From Qingrenia yutianensis (lineage in GTDB: Bacteria; Bacillota; Clostridia; UMGS1810), in contig NZ_JACRTE010000001.1 in the NCBI RefSeq assembly GCF_014385105.1, positions 1 to 64,000 of the forward strand: a DNA stretch of 64,000 nt. The letters are read 5' to 3'. Within the stretch, counting starts at the first letter, position 1. Each line of letters starts with the position of its first letter. A model generated the notes under the pieces. That model was not told the DNA's origin. It searched no databases and worked only from the letters and a program-made list of their open reading frames with translations. Below are positions 8,568 through 17,327 of the stretch, in pieces. The translations under genes and the position numbers were made by a program.

Positions 8568-9392
8568 TCAAGCATTAAACAGCCAAAAATAGAGAATAAC
8601 AACAATTCCGAGCACAATTCTGTAATATCCGAACGCTTTGAAATCGTGTTTTTTAATATAACTTACAAGGAATTTGATTGCAAAATAGGAAACTGCGAAC
8701 GAGGTTAAAAATCCGACTATGAGCACGAAAAGTTCGGGCTGTGTAAACGCAAAACCGTATTTTACGAGTTTTAAAAAGCTTGCGCCGAACATAACGGGAA
8801 TTGCGAGGAAAAACGAAAATTCAGCCGCAACGGTACGCGACGTTCCGAGAATTATCGCTCCGAGAATTGTCGAGCCGGAGCGCGACGTTCCCGGGATAAG
8901 CGCCAAGACTTGGAACACGCCGATTAAAAGCGCGGTTTTATATGTAAGACTGTCTATACTGTTGATTTTCGGCTGTCTTTTTCTGTTTTCGATAACGATA
9001 AACAAAACGCCGTAAACTATAAGCGCCGCCGCGATAACAAACGGGTTGTCGTTGATATATCCCGATATAAAATCGTCGAGCAAAAATCCTGCGATTGCCG
9101 CCGGAATTACGCCGATTATAACCTTAAACCACATCTGCATGGTGTCTTTTTTAAGTCCGTGTTTGGAAAAAGGATTAAGCTTATTGAAATAAATCAGAAT
9201 TACCGCAAGTATCGAAGCAAGCTGAATTACAACGATAAACATATTAAAGAAATCCTGCGATATGCCGTCAAGCTTGAAAAAAGGTATCTCATTTGCGAGA
9301 ATAAGGTGCCCCGTACTGCTGATGGGGAGCCATTCGGTAATTCCCTGAATTACGCCGTAAATGAACGCTCTTATAAAGTTTAAAACTGTCAT
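8568..9392 (-). CDS. uppP: Undecaprenyl-diphosphate phosphatase
   Basis: 274 residues, polytopic membrane protein of the BacA/UppP family and of normal length. Signature segments are GVIQGITEWLPISSTGHL near the N terminus and GTSRSGSTI in the second half. It dephosphorylates undecaprenyl diphosphate to recycle the lipid carrier for peptidoglycan and other wall polymers, and raises bacitracin tolerance. It follows the lipoprotein gene at 9445 on the same strand, but a terminator lies between them, so read-through or a weak local promoter is needed. Ribosome site AAAGGAAG. Confidence 0.95.
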   Translation of the reverse strand: MTVLNFIRAFIYGVIQGITEWLPISSTGHLILANEIPFFKLDGISQDFFNMFIVVIQLASILAVILIYFNKLNPFSKHGLKKDTMQMWFKVIIGVIPAAIAGFLLDDFISGYINDNPFVIAAALIVYGVLFIVIENRKRQPKINSIDSLTYKTALLIGVFQVLALIPGTSRSGSTILGAIILGTSRTVAAEFSFFLAIPVMFGASFLKLVKYGFAFTQPELFVLIVGFLTSFAVSYFAIKFLVSYIKKHDFKAFGYYRIVLGIVVILYFWLFNA

Positions 9393-9413
9393 AAAATAAA
9401 CTTCCTTTCCTGA

Positions 9414-9441
9414 AAAAAGGGCGATACTCTCGCCCTTTTAA
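9414..9441 (-). terminator. Terminator after the ABC-type lipoprotein gene
   Basis: AAAAGGGCGA, 5-base loop, TCGCCCTTTT, with T-rich flank on the minus strand, just past the stop codon at 9445. Confidence 0.85.
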
Positions 9442-9444
9442 AAT

Positions 9445-10515
9445 TTATTGATTTTGTGATGTGCTGTTTTGCGCGTTGTTATCCTGCGTATTGGTGTTTT
9501 CCGATGATGAATTTTTGTCAAGATATGCAAATTCGTCAAATTCATCTGCGGTTCTGCACGGCAAAAGCTGAATTGACGTGCCGTTCAAATACTGCGCCGC
9601 CATATCTGCAAGATTTTTGCCCATTGATACCGACGTGGGCTTGAGCGAAATAAAATTCTTGCCGACAATATCCTCGGGATTGCTTACGTAAATGTAAAAA
9701 TCGGAGCCTGCGAGCGCGTGTGCGATTTCTTTTACAGAACCTCTCACAACGCTGTCGTCCGAAAGATAAAGCATATTTGCACCGTCCTGGCGGTTTTCGT
9801 ATTTTTTTGATGCCGCACCGTCTGCCGACACATTTTCGCCCACAACACTGCTTCCCGACGAAGCTTTATATGCCATTTTAGACGCCGCCTGCTGTGCTTC
9901 GAGTGTGTTTGAAACAACACTTTCGGTGTAGTAGTAACTGTTTAAATCAAGATAGCGTTTAAAATAGTTTGTGCTCTCCATAGGAGTGATTTCACTGGTG
10001 TTGAAAATTATGCCGATATGTCCGACCGAGCTCGAACCGATTGAATTTAAAAAGTTGTTGAAAACATAGTTTGCCGGAACGGTTGACAAAACACCGGTTG
10101 TGTTTGACGGAGTGGATTTGTCTGCCATAAAACCTTCAAGCACGGGATTTGCAACGTTTGCAAAGAAAATCGGAATTTGGCCGCCGAACGATTTATATGC
10201 CGCTCTTGCCGCCTCAATGCCTACGGGAACTGCAAAAAGCGTGTTTTCGGGAGATATTTTTGAAACGATTTTTTCAAGCTCGTTATCGTCGCCCTTTGCG
10301 TTTTTAACGGAAATGTTAAGTTTTTGTGCGGTGTATGCCTTGTTTAAATTTTCAGCAAAAGAATCCTTTACCGAACTATTATATTCGTCGTTGTCGTATA
10401 AAATAACGGCGATTTCTTTTGAAGTGTCAAAAACTTTTGCTTCTTCCTTTGAACCGCAGCCCGCAAACGAAACGCACATAACCGCGAGCATTATAAAACC
10501 GATAATTTTCTTCAT
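9445..10515 (-). CDS. ABC-transporter substrate-binding lipoprotein (ABC_sub_bind/TrpX type)
   Basis: 356 residues. The signal peptide ends in a lipobox (FAGCGSK). The body follows the two-lobed ABC_sub_bind family (PF04392-like): opening 'IAVILYDNDEYN', 'TLFAVPVGIEAARAAY', 'PIFFANVANPVLEGF', 'IGIIFNTSEITP'. Members often bind aromatic amino acids or similar ligands. A ~20-residue Asn/Ser/Gln-rich tail closes the protein. No permease or ATPase lies beside it, so ligand and partner are unknown. The ATG at 10515 is preferred to a TTG at 10524, which is too close to the GAGAGGA ribosome site. Confidence 0.75.
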   Translation of the reverse strand: MKKIIGFIMLAVMCVSFAGCGSKEEAKVFDTSKEIAVILYDNDEYNSSVKDSFAENLNKAYTAQKLNISVKNAKGDDNELEKIVSKISPENTLFAVPVGIEAARAAYKSFGGQIPIFFANVANPVLEGFMADKSTPSNTTGVLSTVPANYVFNNFLNSIGSSSVGHIGIIFNTSEITPMESTNYFKRYLDLNSYYYTESVVSNTLEAQQAASKMAYKASSGSSVVGENVSADGAASKKYENRQDGANMLYLSDDSVVRGSVKEIAHALAGSDFYIYVSNPEDIVGKNFISLKPTSVSMGKNLADMAAQYLNGTSIQLLPCRTADEFDEFAYLDKNSSSENTNTQDNNAQNSTSQNQ

Positions 10516-10633
10516 TTGATTCAATTCCTCTCTTGTGCCTGCCTAAATATTATTTTACTACAATATATTACAACATTCCGCACTGTTTTGTCAATATAAT
10601 GCGGTTAAAATTAAAATATATTTTGTCAAAAGG

Positions 10634-10661
10634 TTGACAAAAACAGGTATTTTATTATATT
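10634..10661 (+). promoter_or_regulatory. alaS promoter
   Basis: TTGACA (10634-10639), 16 bases, TATATT. The transcript leader is only about 35 bases, so there is no room for a T-box. Confidence 0.65.
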
Positions 10662-10702
10662 ATATATAAGTATAGTTTAATTTTGATTTGAGGGATTTAC
10701 TT

Positions 10703-13342
10703 ATGGAAAAACTTGGACTTAACGAAATAAGGGAAAAATACTTATCGTTTTTTGAAAGCAAGGGTCATTTAAGACTGCCGAGCTTTTCGCTCGTACCGCA
10801 GAATGACAAGAGCCTTTTGCTTATAAACGCAGGTATGGCGCCGTTAAAGCCGTATTTCACGGGACAGGAAACTCCGCCGAGAAAAAGGGTTACAACGTGC
10901 CAGAAATGTATCAGAACGCCCGATATTGAAAGCGTGGGAAAAACCGCGCGCCACGGCACATATTTTGAAATGCTCGGAAATTTTTCGTTCGGCGATTATT
11001 TCAAAAACGAGGCTACCTCGTGGGCGTGGGAATTTTGCACCGAGGTTTTGAAGCTTCCCGTGGACAAGCTTTGGGTTACGATTTATCAGGACGACGACGA
11101 GGCTTTTGACATATGGACGAAAAAAGTCGGCGTTGCGCCCGACAGAATTGTGCGTATGGGCAAAGAGGACAATTTCTGGGAAATAGGTCAGGGTCCGTGC
11201 GGTCCCTGCTCGGAGATATATTTTGACCGCGGCGAAGAAAACGGCTGCGGAAAACCCGACTGCAAAGTCGGCTGTGAATGTGACAGATATGTTGAATTCT
11301 GGAACCTCGTATTCACGCAGTTTGACAAGGACGAAAACGGAAATTACAACCGTTTGGCGCATCCGAATATCGACACAGGTATGGGACTTGAGCGTCTTGC
11401 GTGCATTATGCAGGGCGTAAGCAATATTTTTGAGGTTGACACCGTTCGCAATATTATGAAAAAGGTCAGCGAAATTGCAAACGTTAAATACGGCGACAGC
11501 GACAGAACGGACGTTTCTCTCCGTGTTATCACCGACCATATCAGAAGCACAACGTTTATGATTTCGGACGGCGTTAAAATTGCGAACGAGGGCAGGGGAT
11601 ACGTTTTAAAACGTCTTTTGCGCCGTGCGGCACGCCACGGAAAACTTCTCGGCATAAACGAGCCGTTTTTGTATAAGGTTTGCGATACGGTTATTGAAGA
11701 AAACAAGAGCGCATATCCCGAACTTGTGAGCAAAAAAGACTACATCAAGAAAACAATCGAGCTTGAAGAAATCAGCTTTGCGCGCACGGTTGACGAGGGT
11801 ATGGCAATTCTTGACACATACACCGCGGAACTTAAAGAAAAGGGCGAGGATACACTCTCGGGCGAGAAAGCGTTTAAGCTTTCGGATACCTATGGTTTCC
11901 CGATTGACCTCACCGTTGAAATTCTGGAAGAGGGCGGATTTAAGGTTGACGTTGACGGCTTTAACAAAAATGTCGAAATTCAGCGTACACGTTCGCGCGA
12001 CGCTATAAAAGACGCCGACGTTTTGGGTTGGAAAGACGAACTTTTGGAGAAATTCGCAACGCTTCCCAAGCCGGAATTTGTGGGCTATGAAACACTTGAG
12101 TGTGACGCTGAAGTTTTGGGAATTTTCAAAGACAATGACTTTGTTGACAGTGCGTCCGCCGGCGACAGCGTAACCGTTGTTGTATCAAAAACACCGTTCT
12201 ACGGCGAGGGCGGAGGACAGGTCGGCGACACAGGCGTTATCACAACCGAAAACGGCAGTATAGAAGTTGTTGACGCGAAAAAACTGCGTGACGGAAGAAT
12301 TATTCTTGCGTGCAAGGTTTCCGAGGGCAACGTTTTAAAAGGCGAAAATTGCCATTGCACGGTTGACAAAGCGCGCAGAAAGAGCATTGCGGCAAACCAC
12401 TCCGCAACGCATCTTTTGCAGGAGGCGCTCCGTGAGGTTGTGGGTGACCACGTTGAACAGGCAGGTTCATATGTAAACGACGAAAGATTGCGTTTCGATT
12501 TCTCGCATTATGAGGCGGTTAAACCCGAAGAACTCGAAAAAGTTGAGAAAATCGTAAACGAGAAAATATTTGAGGCACTTGACATCACCTGTGCCGAAAT
12601 GCCGGTTGAAGAGGCTAAAAAACTCGGCGCTATGGCGCTTTTCGGCGAGAAATACGGCAATATTGTCCGTGTTGTAAAAATGGGAGATTTCAGCGTTGAA
12701 TTCTGCGGAGGAACGCACGCGAAAAACACTGCCGATATAGGTATTTTCAAGATTTTGTCCGAGTCGGGCATTGCGGCAGGCACAAGACGTATCGAGGCGG
12801 CAACGTCGCTCGGCGTGCTTAAGTATCTTGAGGAAAAAGAGCATATCATAAACGAAACCGCGAAAGCGTTAAAATCCAATCCGTCGGAAATCGCGCACAA
12901 GGCGGCGGCGGTTACCGAAGAACTTAAACAGACCAAAAATGAGCTTTCAAAACTCAAAGCGGAAATGGCAAAAAGCGGTGCGGACGACCTCGTTAAAAAC
13001 GCGGTTGAAAAAGACGGCATAAAAATCGTCAGCGCGGTGCTTGAAGATGTTGACATCGACGCTATGCGCACAATGGGCGATAATATCAAATCGCAAATCG
13101 GCGACGGCGCGGCGGTGCTTGCGTCAAGCACGGGCGATAAGGTAACGCTCTTTGTAACCGCGACAAAATCGGCGGTTGCGCGCGGTATGCACTGCGGAAA
13201 TATCGTAAAAGAGGCGGCGGTAATCGTCGGCGGACGAGGCGGCGGACGTCCCGATTTTGCACAGGCAGGCGGCAAGGACAAAGCGAATATCGCAAAAGCC
13301 GTTGAAAAAGCGGTTGAAATTGCACTCGGTCAGATAAAATAA
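10703..13342 (+). CDS. alaS: Alanine-tRNA ligase
   Basis: 879 residues, full family length. The catalytic domain starts at LNEIREKYLSFFESKGH; class II motifs include the ATP-binding GTYFEMLGNFSFGDYFK. The editing domain carries the zinc and deacylation motifs HSATHLLQEAL and CGGTHAKNT. The C-Ala domain closes with GGRGGGRPDFAQAGG, the glycine-rich signature of DHHA1. It charges tRNA-Ala and removes mischarged Ser/Gly. The ATG at 10703 follows GAGGG at 7-8 bases; the TTG at 10688 has no support. Confidence 0.98.
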   Translation: MEKLGLNEIREKYLSFFESKGHLRLPSFSLVPQNDKSLLLINAGMAPLKPYFTGQETPPRKRVTTCQKCIRTPDIESVGKTARHGTYFEMLGNFSFGDYFKNEATSWAWEFCTEVLKLPVDKLWVTIYQDDDEAFDIWTKKVGVAPDRIVRMGKEDNFWEIGQGPCGPCSEIYFDRGEENGCGKPDCKVGCECDRYVEFWNLVFTQFDKDENGNYNRLAHPNIDTGMGLERLACIMQGVSNIFEVDTVRNIMKKVSEIANVKYGDSDRTDVSLRVITDHIRSTTFMISDGVKIANEGRGYVLKRLLRRAARHGKLLGINEPFLYKVCDTVIEENKSAYPELVSKKDYIKKTIELEEISFARTVDEGMAILDTYTAELKEKGEDTLSGEKAFKLSDTYGFPIDLTVEILEEGGFKVDVDGFNKNVEIQRTRSRDAIKDADVLGWKDELLEKFATLPKPEFVGYETLECDAEVLGIFKDNDFVDSASAGDSVTVVVSKTPFYGEGGGQVGDTGVITTENGSIEVVDAKKLRDGRIILACKVSEGNVLKGENCHCTVDKARRKSIAANHSATHLLQEALREVVGDHVEQAGSYVNDERLRFDFSHYEAVKPEELEKVEKIVNEKIFEALDITCAEMPVEEAKKLGAMALFGEKYGNIVRVVKMGDFSVEFCGGTHAKNTADIGIFKILSESGIAAGTRRIEAATSLGVLKYLEEKEHIINETAKALKSNPSEIAHKAAAVTEELKQTKNELSKLKAEMAKSGADDLVKNAVEKDGIKIVSAVLEDVDIDAMRTMGDNIKSQIGDGAAVLASSTGDKVTLFVTATKSAVARGMHCGNIVKEAAVIVGGRGGGRPDFAQAGGKDKANIAKAVEKAVEIALGQIK

Positions 13343-13421
13343 TTTTTATAAAATTCGGCATCGGAAAGGTGATTTTCAATGCCGAAAACATAAAATTTTG
13401 CTGTAAAGGAGGTTTTCAAAA

Positions 13422-13766
13422 ATGAGTGATTGTCTTTTTTGCAAAATTATAAACAAGGAAATTCCGTCCGAAATTGTGTATGAGGACGAGTTTGTGCTTG
13501 CGTTCAAGGACATTTCTCCCCAGGCGCCCGCGCACGTTCTCATAATACCGAAAACGCACATTGCGTCGGCAATGGAATTAAACGAGCAGAACGCTGAAAT
13601 CGTTTCAAAAGTATTTTTAGCGGCAGGCAAAATCGCAAAACAGCTCGGCATCGACAAAAACGGCTTCCGCATTGTTAACAACTGCGGTGAGGACGGCGGT
13701 CAGACTGTCGGACATTTGCATTTCCATATGCTCGGCGGACGTAATCTCGGCTGGCCTCCGGGCTGA
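13422..13766 (+). CDS. hinT: HIT-family nucleotide hydrolase (HinT)
   Basis: 114 residues. CLFCKIINKEIPSEIVYED opens the protein and the histidine triad GHLHFHMLGGRNLGWPPG closes it, the hallmark of the HinT branch. It hydrolyses purine phosphoramidates and acyl-adenylates such as aminoacyl-AMP, which suits its place directly behind alaS. AAAGGAGG precedes the ATG. A weak hairpin (TTCGGCAT / ATGCCGAA) sits in the 79-base gap after alaS but has no clear T tract. Confidence 0.95.
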   Translation: MSDCLFCKIINKEIPSEIVYEDEFVLAFKDISPQAPAHVLIIPKTHIASAMELNEQNAEIVSKVFLAAGKIAKQLGIDKNGFRIVNNCGEDGGQTVGHLHFHMLGGRNLGWPPG

Positions 13767-13789
13767 TAAAAGCTAATATTAAAAAAAGC

Positions 13790-13818
13790 TTGACATACGC
13801 GCCTAAAGCGTGTATAAT
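13790..13818 (+). promoter_or_regulatory. rpsU promoter
   Basis: Consensus TTGACA, 17 bases, consensus TATAAT: the strongest-looking promoter in the window, as expected for a ribosomal protein operon. Confidence 0.85.
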
Positions 13819-13894
13819 TAGTATGTATAATTTTTGTCTAATCCCACATATGAAGTGTTAAAACACAGATGATGTAGCGGAGGGAGGGGATTTT

Positions 13895-14071
13895 GTGTCG
13901 GAAATTAGAATTAAAGAAAACGAGTCTTTGGACAGTGCTCTTCGCAGATTTAAACGTCAGTGCGCTAAAGCAGGAGTTTTATCGGAAATCCGTAAAAGGG
14001 AACATTACGAAAAACCAAGTGTAAAGCGTAAAAAGAAATCTGAAGCTGCAAGAAAGAGATCTTTCAGATAA
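13895..14071 (+). CDS. rpsU: Small ribosomal subunit protein bS21
   Basis: 58 residues beginning at GTG: SEIRIKENESLDSALRRFKR, then the basic tail KRKKKSEAARKRSFR. Length, the central 'ALRRFKRQCAKAGVLSE' and the Lys/Arg-rich end fit bS21, which binds the 30S platform near the anti-Shine-Dalgarno region. A strong GGAGGG precedes the GTG by about 8 bases. It is followed 34 bases later by yqeY, the usual Firmicutes pair. Confidence 0.95.
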   Translation: MSEIRIKENESLDSALRRFKRQCAKAGVLSEIRKREHYEKPSVKRKKKSEAARKRSFR

Positions 14072-14105
14072 GACAATTTTAACTTTATTATAAAAAGGAG
14101 GGTTT

Positions 14106-14552
14106 ATGTTGGCACTTAAAGAAAAGCTGATGGAAGATTTAAAACTCTCTATGAAAGATAAGGATACCGTTAGAAAAAATACGGTACAAAGCGTCAGAGC
14201 TGCAATAAAGCAGGTCGAGGTCGATAACAGAGTCGAGCTTTCGGACGACGATATTATCGGCGTTATAGCAAAAGAAGCTAAAAAAAGAAAAGACGTTTTG
14301 CCCGAATATGAAAAAAGCGGCAGAACCGATTTGATAGACGAGCTTAAAAGAGAAATTGAAATTTTGATGGGATATTTACCTTCCCAGTTGTCAAAAGAGG
14401 AATTAGGCGAAATTGTAAAAAATGCCATAGCGGAAGTTGGCGCATCGTCAATGAAAGATATGGGCAAAATTATGGCGAACGTTATGCCGAAAATCAAAGG
14501 CAGAGCGGACGGCGGTATGGTTAATGCCATAGCGAAAGAACTATTAAATTAG
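14106..14552 (+). CDS. yqeY: GatB/YqeY domain protein
   Basis: 148 residues, entirely the YqeY domain: 'LKEKLMEDLKLSMKDKD', 'VRAAIKQVEVDNR', 'YEKSGRTDLIDELKREI' and 'LMGYLPSQLS'. The fold matches the tRNA-binding tail of the amidotransferase subunit GatB; the free-standing protein's precise function is not settled. Co-transcribed with rpsU and ended by a strong terminator. Confidence 0.93.
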   Translation: MLALKEKLMEDLKLSMKDKDTVRKNTVQSVRAAIKQVEVDNRVELSDDDIIGVIAKEAKKRKDVLPEYEKSGRTDLIDELKREIEILMGYLPSQLSKEELGEIVKNAIAEVGASSMKDMGKIMANVMPKIKGRADGGMVNAIAKELLN

Positions 14553-14562
14553 TTTAAAAATT

Positions 14563-14600
14563 AAGCTATCTTGCTTTTTATCCGCAAGATAGCTTTTTTG
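14563..14600 (+). terminator. Terminator of rpsU-yqeY
   Basis: 12-bp perfect stem AAGCTATCTTGC (14563-14574) with its complement at 14584-14595, followed by TTTT. Confidence 0.92.
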
Positions 14601-14633
14601 ATTTTTATGTGAATTTTTGATTTTGCAAAATAT

Positions 14634-14660
14634 AAAACGGCAGATATATTCTGCCGTTTT
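14634..14660 (-). terminator. Terminator of the metA-tauE operon
   Basis: AAAACGGCAG, 7-base loop, CTGCCGTTTT. A/T tails on both sides, just past the stop at 14667. Confidence 0.88.
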
Positions 14661-14666
14661 TTGTGC

Positions 14667-15443
14667 TTATTTTATCAGTGAAAATGCAAATATGGCAATT
14701 CCGAGCACAACCAATATAACACCCGTCATTCGGTTGAGCATTTTTGCGTCGGCTTTGTTTGCGATAACCGCGGCAATTCTTGCCCATACAAACGTAAAAA
14801 TTATGCAGAGCGCAAGGAGCATAAAATCGGGCGCACCGCCTATTGCAAAGTGCGAAACCGAACCTGTCAGCGCGGTAAAAGTCATAATAAATACGCTTGT
14901 GCCGACCGCGGTTTTAAGCTCGTATCCGAGCATACTTGTCAAAAGCAAAAGCATCATCATTCCGCCGCCTGCACCGATAAATCCGCAGATAAATCCGACA
15001 AACGCACCGCATACTGCCGACTGAACAAACCTCTTTTTCGCGGAAATTTTGTCCATTGCCTCTTTTGTTGTCATAACAGGGCGGACAATGAATTTCACGC
15101 CGAGAAGAAACGTCATAAAAACGGAGAAATTCCCCATAGTTGCAGACGGCACGAGGCTTGATACGTAACTTCCGATAACGGTGAACAAAAGCACGCTTGC
15201 CATCATCACAACGCCGTTTTTAATGTCTAGATTTTTGCTTTTTCCGTAGGTGTATGCCGAAACCGCGCTTGCCAGAACGTCCGACGCGAGCGCAATTCCG
15301 ACCGCCATATAAGGCTCTGTTCCGAGAAATGTCACAAGCATAGGCGTTATAACCGCCGCCGCGCTCATTCCTGCAAATCCCGTGCCGAGTCCTGCGCCCA
15401 TTCCGGCGAAAAAGCACACGATTATACTTACTAAATATGTCAT
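14667..15443 (-). CDS. TauE/SafE-family sulfite or organosulfur exporter
   Basis: 258 residues with about eight membrane segments in two halves, each holding a Gly-rich 'GxGxGFxGxG' type turn (GMGAGLGTGFAGMSAA near residue 15; FIGAGGGMMM near 155), typical of TauE/SafE (formerly DUF81). Family members move sulfite, sulfoacetate or related anions out of the cell. It starts 11 bases after metA, so a link to sulfur or methionine metabolism is likely, but the substrate is not shown by sequence. Confidence 0.85.
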   Translation of the reverse strand: MTYLVSIIVCFFAGMGAGLGTGFAGMSAAAVITPMLVTFLGTEPYMAVGIALASDVLASAVSAYTYGKSKNLDIKNGVVMMASVLLFTVIGSYVSSLVPSATMGNFSVFMTFLLGVKFIVRPVMTTKEAMDKISAKKRFVQSAVCGAFVGFICGFIGAGGGMMMLLLLTSMLGYELKTAVGTSVFIMTFTALTGSVSHFAIGGAPDFMLLALCIIFTFVWARIAAVIANKADAKMLNRMTGVILVVLGIAIFAFSLIK

Positions 15444-15454
15444 AATTTCACCTT

Positions 15455-16372
15455 CTATTTGATTTTCGTGATGTCGTACGGCGTTGTCTGATATACATAA
15501 TAGTTGAGCCAGTTTGTAAAAAGCAGATTTGCGTGCGCTCTCCAGCGCATAACGGGTGCATTTTTTGGGTTGTCGTTAGGATAATAATTTTTGGGCACGT
15601 CAATATTTAACCCTTTTTCAATATCGCGCATATATTCCTCGTGCAGAGTAAGACGGTCGTATTCCGAGTGTCCCGTGACAAAAATTTTCTTTTTGTCTTT
15701 TGACGTGACGATATAAATTCCGGCATCGTCCGACTCCGCCGTAATCTGAAGGTCGCTTACCTTTTTAATGTCTTCTTTTGAAACGGTGGTGTAGCGCGAA
15801 TGAGGTGCATAAAAAACGTCGTCAAAACCGCGCACAAGCATAGCTTTTTTGCGCACGACTCTGTGTTCGAAAACGCCGGAAAGCTTTTTATCAAGCGGAA
15901 TTTTAGGTATTCCGAAATGATAGTAAAGCCCCGCCTGCGCCGCCCAGCAGATGTGCAGTGTGCTTGTGACGTTTGTGTTTGACCATTCCATAATTTTTTT
16001 CAGTTCGTCCCAGTAATCGACGTCCTCAAACTCCATTTTTTCAACCGGCGCGCCGGTGATTATCATACCGTCGTATTTTTGGTCTTTAATCATTTCAAAA
16101 TCCTTGTAAAACGACGAAAGATGCGCCGACGGCGTGTTTTTTGAGTTGTGCGTCGCGGTGTTTATAAAATCAAATTCAACCTGAAGCGGTGAGTTTCCCA
16201 AAAGGCGCAAAAGCTGTGTTTCGGTTGTGATTTTCGTAGGCATAAGGTTTACAAGTGCAATTTTAAGCGGACGTATATCCTGCGTTATCGCCCTTTTTTC
16301 GGTCATTACAAATATGTTTTCGCTGTTTAATATTTTGTTTGCAGGCAAAGAACCGGGTATTTTAATCGGCAT
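15455..16372 (-). CDS. metA: Homoserine O-acetyltransferase (MetA family)
   Basis: 305 residues, class I glutamine-amidotransferase-like fold. Catalytic residues are at the classical positions: Cys142 (HICWAAQAG), His235 and Glu237 (GHSEYD). Residue 111, which sets acyl-CoA preference in this family, is Glu (TGAPVEKMEF); published work on the Bacillus enzyme ties Glu111 to acetyl-CoA and Gly111 to succinyl-CoA. The enzyme therefore probably makes O-acetylhomoserine for methionine synthesis. A promoter lies about 45 bases upstream; no S-box or T-box is seen in that short leader. Confidence 0.94.
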   Translation of the reverse strand: MPIKIPGSLPANKILNSENIFVMTEKRAITQDIRPLKIALVNLMPTKITTETQLLRLLGNSPLQVEFDFINTATHNSKNTPSAHLSSFYKDFEMIKDQKYDGMIITGAPVEKMEFEDVDYWDELKKIMEWSNTNVTSTLHICWAAQAGLYYHFGIPKIPLDKKLSGVFEHRVVRKKAMLVRGFDDVFYAPHSRYTTVSKEDIKKVSDLQITAESDDAGIYIVTSKDKKKIFVTGHSEYDRLTLHEEYMRDIEKGLNIDVPKNYYPNDNPKNAPVMRWRAHANLLFTNWLNYYVYQTTPYDITKIK

Positions 16373-16415
16373 TTTTATCGCCCCTTTTTGATGTGTAAGA
16401 TGTAATTTTAAGGCA

Positions 16416-16444
16416 ATTATATCAAATTATCGCTTTGTTTGCAA
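16416..16444 (-). promoter_or_regulatory. metA promoter
   Basis: Minus strand: TTGCAA, 17 bases, TATAAT. Confidence 0.6.
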
Positions 16445-16519
16445 CTTTATTTTAAGTTTTCACATAATTTTCAAAATTTTTGAGGATAATAACTAAAAAA
16501 CAAAAAGGAAAATTTATCT

Positions 16520-17233
16520 ATGCTTGAACTTTTTAATGAAAATAATCAGGATGACGGAAACAAAAACGACAGCGGCGACAGCATAAAAGAATACGGCACG
16601 TCTACCATAAAGACCGAGCGCGGAAACATTCACTGCCTCACCATAATAGGGCAGATAGAAGGGCATATGCTTTTGCCTCCTCAAAACAAAAGCACAAAAT
16701 ACGAGCATATTCTGCCGCAGCTTGTTTATGTTGAAGAAACCGCGGACATTGACGGTATGCTGATGCTTTTAAACACCGTCGGCGGTGACGTTGAGGCAGG
16801 TCTTGCCATTGCCGAGATGATTTCGTCGATGACAAAGCCTACCGTTTCGCTTGTTCTCGGAGGCGGTCACAGCATAGGCGTTCCGCTTGCGGTGTCGGCA
16901 GACTATTCGTTTATCGCGCGGTCGGCCACAATGACTGTGCACCCCATACGCACAAACGGACTTGTTATCGGCGTTCCGCAGTCGTTTGAATATTTATGGA
17001 AAATTCAGGAGCGCATAACCGATTTTGTCGAGAGAAATTCAAACATCTCGCACGACGAGTTTACAAAGCTTCTTTTAAACAATGACGACATTGCAAATGA
17101 CGTCGGAACGGTGCTTTTCGGCAAAGACGCGGCGGAATGCGGTCTTATAAACGAAGTCGGCGGACTGTCGGACGCGATAGACAAGCTTTATTCGCTTATC
17201 GAAAAGGGTAAAAAAGATACGGACAAGCACTAA
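16520..17233 (+). CDS. ClpP-class serine protease, TepA-like
   Basis: 237 residues. After a hydrophilic, low-complexity ~28-residue N terminus comes a ClpP/crotonase fold: 'GMLMLLNTVGGDVEAGLAIAEMI', nucleophile Ser118 in GGGHSIGVPLA, and His141 in MTVHPIR. This pattern matches the Firmicutes TepA (YmfB) branch rather than ClpP itself, whose serine motif is MASMG-like. TepA was linked to protein export and to degradation of small acid-soluble proteins during germination in Bacillus; which applies here is unknown. No signal peptide is present. The gene is monocistronic. Confidence 0.8.
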   Translation: MLELFNENNQDDGNKNDSGDSIKEYGTSTIKTERGNIHCLTIIGQIEGHMLLPPQNKSTKYEHILPQLVYVEETADIDGMLMLLNTVGGDVEAGLAIAEMISSMTKPTVSLVLGGGHSIGVPLAVSADYSFIARSATMTVHPIRTNGLVIGVPQSFEYLWKIQERITDFVERNSNISHDEFTKLLLNNDDIANDVGTVLFGKDAAECGLINEVGGLSDAIDKLYSLIEKGKKDTDKH

Positions 17234-17268
17234 TATTAAACTTTTTTGTCACATACCCAATTAAAAAA

Positions 17269-17297
17269 TTGACAAAACTTTCTTTGCGTGGTATTAT
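17269..17297 (+). promoter_or_regulatory. Phosphoglucomutase promoter
   Basis: TTGACA, 17 bases, TATTAT; start codon about 30 bases on. Confidence 0.7.
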
Positions 17298-17327
17298 TTT
17301 ATTAAACTGATAAAAGGGGGATTTTAA

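Noticed and set aside
10640..10702. A T-box before alaS, and likewise before leuS.
   Set aside because: The alaS leader is only about 35 bases and the rsfS-leuS gap 29 bases; neither can hold a T-box.
10844..13281. Several long minus-strand frames opposite alaS.
   Set aside because: Mirror frames of the alanine-tRNA ligase gene with no family motif.
13343..13421. A terminator between alaS and hinT.
   Set aside because: An 8-bp stem exists, but the loop is long and there is no T tract.
16373..16415. An S-box or other methionine riboswitch before metA.
   Set aside because: The transcript leader is about 40 bases and unstructured.
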